Assembly (NCBI GenBank): GCA_964492775.1
Contig: CAZBLH010000012.1
Location: forward strand, 1 to 49,264
Source: WRDS01 sp964492775
GTDB taxonomy: Bacteria > Actinomycetota > Coriobacteriia > Anaerosomatales > PHET01
DNA: 49,264 bases
Direction: 5' to 3'
Shown here: positions 43,288 through 49,264 of the stretch, piece after piece
Position numbering within the stretch: position 1 is the first letter of the stretch
Layout: the number at the start of each line of letters is the position of its first letter
Notes under the pieces: model-generated
Database searches by the model: none
What the model was told of the DNA's origin: nothing
What the model saw: the letters and a program-made list of their open reading frames with translations, nothing else
Translations under genes and position numbers: made by a program

Positions 43288-43811
43288 TGCTTGCACTTGC
43301 GGCCGTTGGGCTTGGCATCGTACTCGGCGTGGCAGCTGGCGGATCAATCCGTGCCATTCGGGGTATTCGGATGAGGGGCGATGCAGTGATCCTGCTGCTG
43401 TTCGTTGCTCAGGCACTAGTCCGCGGGCCACTGTTCGAGCAGTTTGGAGAATTCGCGATTGTGCTCTGGGGAGCTTGCTCTCTGGTTCTCTTGGTCCTGA
43501 TGGTTGCTAACGGACGCGTTGTGGGCACATCGATAATTGGCGCTGGCATCGCTGCCAATCTGCTGGTAGTGCAGCTCAACCGAGGCATGCCCGTCGTTCC
43601 TCCGCCTGGTCTGTCCGATGCGGACCTTCATGCCTCAATTGACCGGGCGCAAGGATTCTATCTGGCTGCAGATGCTAGGACTTTCGTGCCGGCCCTGGGT
43701 GACGTGCTGCCGACGGGGAACGGGATGGCCAGTCTTGGCGATCTGCTGTTGGTCTTGGGCGTGATGCTCATCATCACTTCGCATATGTGCGAGCCCAAGA
43801 CGCCTGACTAG
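43287..43811 (+). CDS. DUF5317-like membrane protein
   Basis: A 174-residue integral membrane protein with about five spans (LALAAVGLGIVLGVAAGGSI, DAVILLLFVAQALV, FAIVLWGACSLVLLVLMVA, VGTSIIGAGIAANLLVV, LGDLLLVLGVMLIIT). NLLVVQLNRGMPV and ALGDVLPTGNGMASLGDLLLVLGV are patterns I associate with DUF5317, a family of unknown role often beside HD-domain genes. The ATG overlaps the upstream TGA (TGATG); the frame is also open further 5' to 43110 but overlaps the HD gene. It ends 79 bases before the large regulator. Confidence 0.75.
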   Translation: MLALAAVGLGIVLGVAAGGSIRAIRGIRMRGDAVILLLFVAQALVRGPLFEQFGEFAIVLWGACSLVLLVLMVANGRVVGTSIIGAGIAANLLVVQLNRGMPVVPPPGLSDADLHASIDRAQGFYLAADARTFVPALGDVLPTGNGMASLGDLLLVLGVMLIITSHMCEPKTPD

Positions 43812-43890
43812 CATTGCCTACGAAGTAAGCTTGGTGTAGCTTTTTGCGACACAAACAGGCTCCCCTCGCCGCATACCGTGGAGGTCCATA

Positions 43891-46800
43891 ATGATTGTTG
43901 CGGCCCGAGGAGGAGTACCCAGGTTTGGAGACTCAGTCGCCCGCCATCGAGTCACGGAGTTGCTTGAGGCGAACTCCGCAGAAATCGTCATCCTGACGGC
44001 ACCGTCAGGGTACGGTAAGACAACGACGGCAGCACAGTATGCTGAGCGCTACTCAGCGAACGCGATGTGGCTTAGCATCGAGGGCGAACCGCTAGACGCG
44101 ATGTCTGTGCTGGATTCGCTCAGGCAAGCGTGCTCAGAACACGATCATTCATTATCGGCTTGGCAGGGTTCGACAGATCTCAAGGAGTGCGTACGGCGCC
44201 ACTTGGCCTCCAGATTGGCGTCGGGGGCACTACTCGTTCTTGACGACTGTGCGCTACCGCGTCGTGGTTCGCTCCTTGACGTGTTGGCAGTTGTCTTGGA
44301 TGACCTGAAGCCATTCGTGGAGCGAGTGGTGGTCACAACACGGCAGCTTGACGGCCCGTGTGGTCCCACAAGCCGAGGTGTGTTGATACTTGACCGGCAT
44401 GTCCTTCGAATGAGCAAGGATGAAGCCGCGCAGTTGGCGTCATCCGCGAGCACCCAGCTTGAACCCGATGATGTCAATAGCCTGGTTGACGCATCACGCG
44501 GTCACCCTGCACTGCTGGCCGTGATGCTTGCTGCGGCGGACGCCAAACTCTCGCCGGAGCCTGGCGAACCGAGTATTGTGGCCCTGACACTTCTTGAGCG
44601 TCTCCTTCAGACATTGCCGTCTAGCGTGTTGCCGGTGCTGGAGATGGCTGCACTCTTGGGAGAATCTCCCATTTGGGCCATCGAATCACTGGCAGGCAGG
44701 GACGCTCGTCCTGTGCTCACCCGGATTGTGCGTGAACTACCACTGGTTCAGTTCACGAGCATGGAGCAGCAGGGCGAAATCATAGTGCGAGTGCACGACC
44801 TTGTTTCGGAGTGCCTCGCTCATAGGATGAGAATGCGCGGGGTCTCGTTAGCACAGTCGCAACTCGAGAACGTTCTTGGGTACTTGGGGGAGAACAAGCG
44901 CTGGGTGAAGGCGCGAACCGTGTGTGGGCTGTTCGGGGCCGGTCGCGAGGCTGCCGGCTTTGTGAGCCGCTTTGGCAGGCAGATGCTTGAGGATCTTCGC
45001 AGCGAAGAGCTGCTTGCTCTGATTTCGCTCGCGGATCTTCAGGACATCATGGGGGACGCGCGCATCCTGTTGTACTGGGCGAGGAGCCTGTACGACACGG
45101 GCAATATGGAAGAGGCCGTTGCGAAGCTCAACGCAACTCTCACCCTCGCAGCACACGACGCCGAATACGAGACGGTTGGCCTCGCCGCCGCGCAGAAGGT
45201 GTTCATACTTACAGACCAAAGTAAGGCGGAGGAGGCGGTCGCCTGCGCTGAGAAGTACCTCGGGGAAGTCGCGAACCATGTCTCACCCTCGACTCATTGT
45301 GAGCTTCTTCTGGCGTATGCTGGAGCGCTCGCGATGATCAGGCGGCGTACGGACTCAGATGCTGCTCTTGGCCTTGCGGAAGCGATTGCTACTGCGGGTG
45401 ATGACCGGCTGGGAGCATCGATTAAGCGCCTGAGACGTTTTCGCATACTCCTCGATTCGCTGTGGACAGGTGACTGGGCGGTGTTGGTACGTAAGCTCGG
45501 GCCACTGCTCAATGACTGTCCAGACTCGTACATGGACAGACAAATCCTCAGGGGCAATCTTGCTCTCGGTTTGGTTGAGACGGGTCGACTGGCGCGGTGC
45601 GAGTCTCTGCTGGATATGGTTTGTAAGCAGGGTCACGCGCTCCTGGATGCTGCCTACTTGCCAACGCTCGCACTACTTCAGTCAGCGAGAGGGGACTATG
45701 AGAATGCACTCAGCAGCTTTACCGCGGCAAGAGCTGCGGCGGTTGAGTGCGAGGATGATGCGGACATTCAGGTAAGCCTGCTGTATCAGTCGATCATCGA
45801 AAACGCATGTGGCTGGGCAGATCGCGCATTGGAAACGGCCGAGCGTTCGTTCGAGGGCCTCAGCCACTCCGACTTCTTTGGGTATTCAGATCTTGCCGCT
45901 ATCGAAATCGGCGCCGGGTTACTTGCGCTTGGCGACCACACCGCCGCACGCAAGTGGGCAGGCGCGACATCGGACCCAACCGCATGGACAGGCGTCAACC
46001 AGTACCACGCCCTCAGCGGCGCAATGGTGCTCGCGGTCGCAGATTGCCGGGATGGCGCCATCGACGTCGCTGTCGAGCGGATCAAGCCCTTTGTGCCGTA
46101 CATCAAGTCCGACAGCGCCAACTGGCGCATGGCGATGTACTCGCGAACCTACCCCGAGCTTCTCGGCGTGCTCGTGCTGGCTGTCGGGGCTGCGCAACTG
46201 CCGATACACATGCTGAGAATGGTCCTGCCCGAGAACATCGAGCGTACCCTTCGGCTCGCCAAGGGCTTGTTGCCGAGACAGGAATGGGAAACGCTCGGTC
46301 GGCGGGGCCTCGGCGACGAGCAGTTCGAAGCGTACCTGCTACGCAAGGGGCGTCCGATCTGTCGCGTGCACCTGTTCGGTGGCCTTGAGGTGCTTGCGGG
46401 CGAACGCCCCGTCCAAGAGCGTGACTGGAAGAAGCGCAAGGCGCGCCTCCTCTTCGCGAAGCTCGTCGTTCAGAGAGGCGTGGATCTCTCGCGCGACGTG
46501 ATTCTGGACGCTCTGTGGCCGGACTTGCCGGAGACAAATGCGCGCAACAACTTCTACGTCGTGTGGTCAACGATGAAGGCAGCCCTTACGGCACCAGGCG
46601 AGCGCGATGCCGCGTGCCCATATGTCGAGAGCCTCCGAGGGCGATGCCGCATCGTGCGTGATGCCGTCCGATCGGACATCGATCAGTTCGAGGAGCTGGA
46701 TGCCAGAGCTCACAAAGCCGAGTCGGAGGGCAACCTCGACGATGCAATCAACGCGCTGCAGGAGCTGATGACTGTCTATCGCGGGGACCTGCTGCCCGGC

Positions 46801-47184
46801 GACATCTATGACGACTGGTTTGCCGAAGCGCGAGAGGAGTATCGCCGTAGATTCCTCAGCGCAATGATGCTCGGCGCGAACCTCCTGCTCGAGGCCGACG
46901 ATCCGCTGGAGGCCCTCGTCTTCGTACGCCGAGCCATCCAGGTCGACCGGTACAGGGAGGACCTCTACCAGATGGCCCTCAGATGTCATGTCGCCGCAGG
47001 TCAGCGCGGTGCAGCGATCGAGACCTACATTAAGTGCAAGACCGAGCTCGCCGAGATGTACGGACTTGATCCATCCGATGAGACCATGCGCATCTACGAT
47101 GAGGTTCTGGCCATGGAGGAGAAGCCTCGGTATGAGTCCTACGGCCTTTCCAGGAAATCTTCGCGAGACTCTACGGACTGGTAA
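43891..47184 (+). CDS. STAND ATPase-TPR-BTAD transcriptional regulator (MalT/SARP hybrid)
   Basis: A 1097-residue regulator. An N-terminal STAND-type NTPase has Walker A APSGYGKTT (37-45) and Walker B LLVLDDC (near 113). A winged or helical linker follows, then a long alpha-helical TPR-like region (about 340-800) that is likely to bind an inducer or partner. The C-terminal part starts CRVHLFGGLEVLAGE (about 823) and is an OmpR/SARP-type DNA-binding domain (RKARLLFAKLVVQRG, RDVILDALWP). A bacterial transcriptional activator domain completes the protein (GDLLPGDIYDDWFAEAREEYRR, RAIQVDRYREDLYQMALR). The order resembles MalT, but with a SARP domain in place of LuxR HTH. The ATG follows GGAGG. Its stop codon lies within direct repeats that may be its own binding site. 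Confidence 0.88.
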   Translation: MIVAARGGVPRFGDSVARHRVTELLEANSAEIVILTAPSGYGKTTTAAQYAERYSANAMWLSIEGEPLDAMSVLDSLRQACSEHDHSLSAWQGSTDLKECVRRHLASRLASGALLVLDDCALPRRGSLLDVLAVVLDDLKPFVERVVVTTRQLDGPCGPTSRGVLILDRHVLRMSKDEAAQLASSASTQLEPDDVNSLVDASRGHPALLAVMLAAADAKLSPEPGEPSIVALTLLERLLQTLPSSVLPVLEMAALLGESPIWAIESLAGRDARPVLTRIVRELPLVQFTSMEQQGEIIVRVHDLVSECLAHRMRMRGVSLAQSQLENVLGYLGENKRWVKARTVCGLFGAGREAAGFVSRFGRQMLEDLRSEELLALISLADLQDIMGDARILLYWARSLYDTGNMEEAVAKLNATLTLAAHDAEYETVGLAAAQKVFILTDQSKAEEAVACAEKYLGEVANHVSPSTHCELLLAYAGALAMIRRRTDSDAALGLAEAIATAGDDRLGASIKRLRRFRILLDSLWTGDWAVLVRKLGPLLNDCPDSYMDRQILRGNLALGLVETGRLARCESLLDMVCKQGHALLDAAYLPTLALLQSARGDYENALSSFTAARAAAVECEDDADIQVSLLYQSIIENACGWADRALETAERSFEGLSHSDFFGYSDLAAIEIGAGLLALGDHTAARKWAGATSDPTAWTGVNQYHALSGAMVLAVADCRDGAIDVAVERIKPFVPYIKSDSANWRMAMYSRTYPELLGVLVLAVGAAQLPIHMLRMVLPENIERTLRLAKGLLPRQEWETLGRRGLGDEQFEAYLLRKGRPICRVHLFGGLEVLAGERPVQERDWKKRKARLLFAKLVVQRGVDLSRDVILDALWPDLPETNARNNFYVVWSTMKAALTAPGERDAACPYVESLRGRCRIVRDAVRSDIDQFEELDARAHKAESEGNLDDAINALQELMTVYRGDLLPGDIYDDWFAEAREEYRRRFLSAMMLGANLLLEADDPLEALVFVRRAIQVDRYREDLYQMALRCHVAAGQRGAAIETYIKCKTELAEMYGLDPSDETMRIYDEVLAMEEKPRYESYGLSRKSSRDSTDW

Positions 47185-47196
47185 GGTTCTGGTAAG
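47179..47196 (+). repeat. Heptamer direct repeat with 11-base period, SARP-site-like
   Basis: TGGTAAG at 47179-47185 and again at 47190-47196, spacer GTTC. SARP regulators bind direct heptamers at 11-base periods just upstream of a -10. Here TAGGCT at 47207-47212 follows by 10 bases. The first copy includes the stop codon of the BTAD regulator gene. Confidence 0.45.
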
Positions 47197-47219
47197 AGGT
47201 GTCGTCTAGGCTTGCCCTA

Positions 47220-47410
47220 CGTCGGCTGTGAGTGAGCGAAGTGAATCAGTCGGCGACACGCGGGGCTTGTCGGGCTTCTCAGTTGAGAGACTTAGCGGGC
47301 GGAGCGCGACCCAAGATTGGTGAGGGCGGGAGTCCTGAGGGGCACCAACGGGTCGGCACCGACTTCGCTCGGGCCCGATGAGTCCCGCGTGAGCGGTTTG
47401 AGGTGCCGAC
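47220..47410 (+). ncRNA. Candidate structured RNA between the BTAD regulator and secA
   Basis: Part of a 346-base stretch (47185-47530) with no convincing gene. CGTCGGCTG (47220-47228) pairs with CAGTCGGCG (47247-47255) through nine pairs including two G-U pairs, which favours RNA. GTCGGCACC (47352-47360) and GGTGCCGAC (47402-47410) form a perfect nine-base stem, with nested CGCTC/GAGCG and GGG/CCC inside. A TAGGCT at 47207 would place transcription start next to the first helix. GGCGACACGC occurs at 47252 and 47443. No known RNA family was recognised; it could also be leader or spacer. Confidence 0.35.
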
Positions 47411-47469
47411 AGCTGTTGTGTGGAGGCTGTGTTGGTCCGCTTGGCGACACGCTGAGATGGCTCGCCCTG

Positions 47470-47478
47470 TGCTAGAAT
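47470..47478 (+). promoter_or_regulatory. Extended -10 for secA
   Basis: TGCTAGAAT, 53 bases before the secA ATG; the same nonamer as at 16053 and 35117. A GAGAGGTG ribosome site lies 12 bases before the start codon. No clear -35. Confidence 0.5.
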
Positions 47479-47530
47479 CTGCGCTGTTTGACCCCGCCTG
47501 ATTTCGCCTCAGAGAGGTGTCCCTGACTCT

Positions 47531-49264
47531 ATGAACATCCTGCAGAAGCTTCTCACGCTTGGTGAGGGCAGACAGCTTCGCGCGTACGAGTCGCTGGTAA
47601 CTCAGATCAACGCAATCGAGCCCGAGCTCCAGAGTCTCACTGACGAGATGCTTGCCGCCAAGACAGTGGCGTTTCGCGAGCGCCTGGATCGCGGGGAGGA
47701 TCTCGCGTCTTTGTTGCCGGAGGCATTCGCGGTCACTCGCGAAGCATCGCGTCGCGTGCTGGGAATGCGCCACTTCGACGTGCAGCTCATCGGTGGAATG
47801 GTGCTTAACGACGGCATGATCGCCGAGATGAAGACCGGTGAAGGCAAGACGCTCGTCGCCACACTCGCGGCATACTTGAACGCGTTGACTGGCAAGGGCG
47901 TTCATGTCGTCACGGTGAATGACTACCTGGCCAAGCGCGACAGCGACTGGATGGGCCAGATCTACCGGTTCCTGGGCATGGAAGTCGGACTGCTTCAGTC
48001 ACAGATGGACCCGTCGCGCAGGGTGCCCGCCTATCGTGCTGACATCACCTACGGCACGAACTCGGAGTTTGGTTTCGACTACCTGCGCGACAACATGGTC
48101 GTCCGTGCTCGGGACAGGGTTCAGCGAGGCCACGCTTTCGCCATCGTCGACGAGGTCGACTCGATTCTCATCGACGAGGCCAGAACCCCGCTGATCATCA
48201 GCGGCGCAGGAACGAAGTCCGCCGAGACGTACAAGGACTTCGCGCGCATCGTTCCACGCCTGAAGCCCGAAGTCGACTTCGAGCTCGATGAGGCCAAGAA
48301 CACGATCGCGCCGACCGAAGAGGGTATTGCCAAGGTCGAGCGCGCGCTCGGCATCGAGGACATCTACACCGATCCTTCTGGGCAGCTGGTGAATCACTTG
48401 CAGCAAGCCCTGAAGGCGCAGTTCCTGTTCAAGCGTGATGTCGACTACGTCGTCAAAGACGGTGAAGTCATGATCGTAGATGAGTTCACCGGGCGCCTGA
48501 TGTACGGTCGGCGTTACTCCGAGGGACTGCACCAGGCCATCGAGGCGAAGGAGCGGGTGCATGTCCGCGAGGAGAACCAGACGCTCGCGACGATCACGCT
48601 GCAGAACTACTTCCGCATGTATGAGAAGCTCGCCGGTATGACGGGTACCGCGGTCACGGAGGACAAGGAGTTCCGCGAGATCTACAACCTGCCGGTGATG
48701 GTCATTCCGACGAACCGGCCGATGGTCCGCGACGACCGCGATGACCTGGTCTACCGCAGCGTCGAGGCGAAATTCGCCGCCGTGGCAGATGACATCCAAG
48801 AGCGCCACCAGAACGGTCAGCCGTGCCTGGTCGGAACCATTTCGATCGAGAATTCCGAGCGCCTGAGCCGCATCCTGCAGAAGCGTGGCATCCCGCACAA
48901 CGTGCTCAACGCCAAGTTCCACGAGCAAGAAGCGATGATCATCGCGCAGGCCGGTCGCCTCGGAGCTGTGACGATCGCGACGAACATGGCGGGCCGCGGC
49001 ACCGACATTATCCTCGGCGGAAACCCTGATCTCTTGTGGGAGGACATCGTCCGGGAGCGTGGGATTCAGCCGGAGGATGCAGACGAAGACACCCGCTTTG
49101 CGGCGCTCGAGGAAGCGCGCAAGCTGTGCAAGGTCGAGCACGAGAAGGTAGTCGCCGCGGGCGGTCTCGCGGTTCTCGGCACTGCGCGCCACGAATCGCG
49201 GCGCTTCGACAACCAGCTTCGCGGCCGTTCGGGTCGCCATGGTGACCCGGGTGTAATCCAGTTC
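47531..49264 (+). CDS. secA: Preprotein translocase ATPase SecA, N-terminal part
   Basis: SecA pushes unfolded secretory proteins through SecYEG with ATP hydrolysis. 578 codons are present; the gene runs off the window. The start NILQKLLTLGEGRQLRAYESL is standard. GMRHFDVQLIGGMVLNDG precedes Walker A (MKTGEGKT, 100-107). TVNDYLAKRD, YGTNSEFGFDYLRDNM and the DEVDSILIDEARTP box (from 207) form the first motor domain with the crosslinking domain after it. FLFKRDVDYVVKDGEVMIVDE, MTGTAVTEDKEF, TNMAGRGTDI and GTARHESRR lie in the second motor domain. An acidic insertion (PEDADEDTRFAALEEAR) before the last block is common in Gram-positive SecA. It has its own TGCTAGAAT promoter. Confidence 0.97.
   Translation, partial: MNILQKLLTLGEGRQLRAYESLVTQINAIEPELQSLTDEMLAAKTVAFRERLDRGEDLASLLPEAFAVTREASRRVLGMRHFDVQLIGGMVLNDGMIAEMKTGEGKTLVATLAAYLNALTGKGVHVVTVNDYLAKRDSDWMGQIYRFLGMEVGLLQSQMDPSRRVPAYRADITYGTNSEFGFDYLRDNMVVRARDRVQRGHAFAIVDEVDSILIDEARTPLIISGAGTKSAETYKDFARIVPRLKPEVDFELDEAKNTIAPTEEGIAKVERALGIEDIYTDPSGQLVNHLQQALKAQFLFKRDVDYVVKDGEVMIVDEFTGRLMYGRRYSEGLHQAIEAKERVHVREENQTLATITLQNYFRMYEKLAGMTGTAVTEDKEFREIYNLPVMVIPTNRPMVRDDRDDLVYRSVEAKFAAVADDIQERHQNGQPCLVGTISIENSERLSRILQKRGIPHNVLNAKFHEQEAMIIAQAGRLGAVTIATNMAGRGTDIILGGNPDLLWEDIVRERGIQPEDADEDTRFAALEEARKLCKVEHEKVVAAGGLAVLGTARHESRRFDNQLRGRSGRHGDPGVIQF

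Noticed and set aside
47320..47475. 51-codon GTG frame with Cys-rich end before secA
   Set aside because: No Shine-Dalgarno sequence, and it runs through the inverted repeat that looks like RNA structure and into the secA promoter.
1..49264. tRNA genes, CRISPR arrays, insertion sequences, prophage genes
   Set aside because: No cloverleaf with a GGTTCGAAT-type T-arm, no regularly spaced repeats, and no transposase or integrase motifs were found on either strand.

Overview
The window is a high-GC, gene-dense stretch of a Gram-positive-type chromosome. It runs from the end of atpD into secA. The content suggests an environmental member of the Actinomycetota, most likely class Coriobacteriia or a relative. 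The reasons are four wall proteins with triplicate CWB2 (cell wall binding repeat 2) modules, an LCP-family wall ligase, an L,D-transpeptidase, a large STAND-type ATPase fused to a SARP/BTAD regulator, and the atpDC-murA-fabZ order. The taxonomic call is an inference, because there is no rRNA in the window.

Layout. 1-2940: end of the ATP synthase operon (atpD, atpC), a terminator, then murA (interrupted by a 10-N assembly gap) and fabZ. 2951-29959: a 27-kb envelope-polysaccharide region. It contains six GT4 glycosyltransferases, a complete WbpA/B/D/E-like set for a 2,3-diacetamido-uronic acid nucleotide sugar, UDP-glucose dehydrogenase, an LCP ligase, a Wzx-like flippase, a Wzy/WaaL-like polymerase or ligase and a Wzz-like chain-length protein. 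In the middle lie four secreted CWB2 proteins carrying an L,D-transpeptidase, an amidase, a circularly permuted SpoIID domain and a BNR propeller; the last is interrupted by an in-frame TGA. Read together, the locus seems to make an anionic wall polymer and also the proteins whose CWB2 modules could bind it.

29978-35034: purine nucleoside phosphorylase, S-adenosylhomocysteinase, MtnA (with an unusual internal insertion), an AEC transporter and comF. 35035-35386: a 352-base gene-free stretch with its own promoter and several GNRA-capped hairpins, probably a structured RNA; its place between comF and hpf makes the raiA motif RNA the first candidate. 35387-39070: a polar amino-acid ABC transporter with two lipoprotein binding proteins; ArgR-like boxes precede the second. 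39181-39747: long-form ribosome hibernation factor, followed by a strong terminator.

39852-47184: a signalling island. It holds an uncharacterised protein behind a promoter with a palindromic operator, a 25-residue hydrophobic peptide ORF, a membrane HD-GYP protein, a degenerate HD partner, a DUF5317-like membrane protein and a 1097-residue STAND/TPR/BTAD regulator. Directly after the regulator are heptamer direct repeats with an 11-base period, a possible -10 and two RNA-like helices, then the secA promoter and secA, which runs off the window. No tRNA, rRNA, CRISPR array or insertion sequence was recognised. All functions are assigned from sequence motifs read by eye; no database search was possible.
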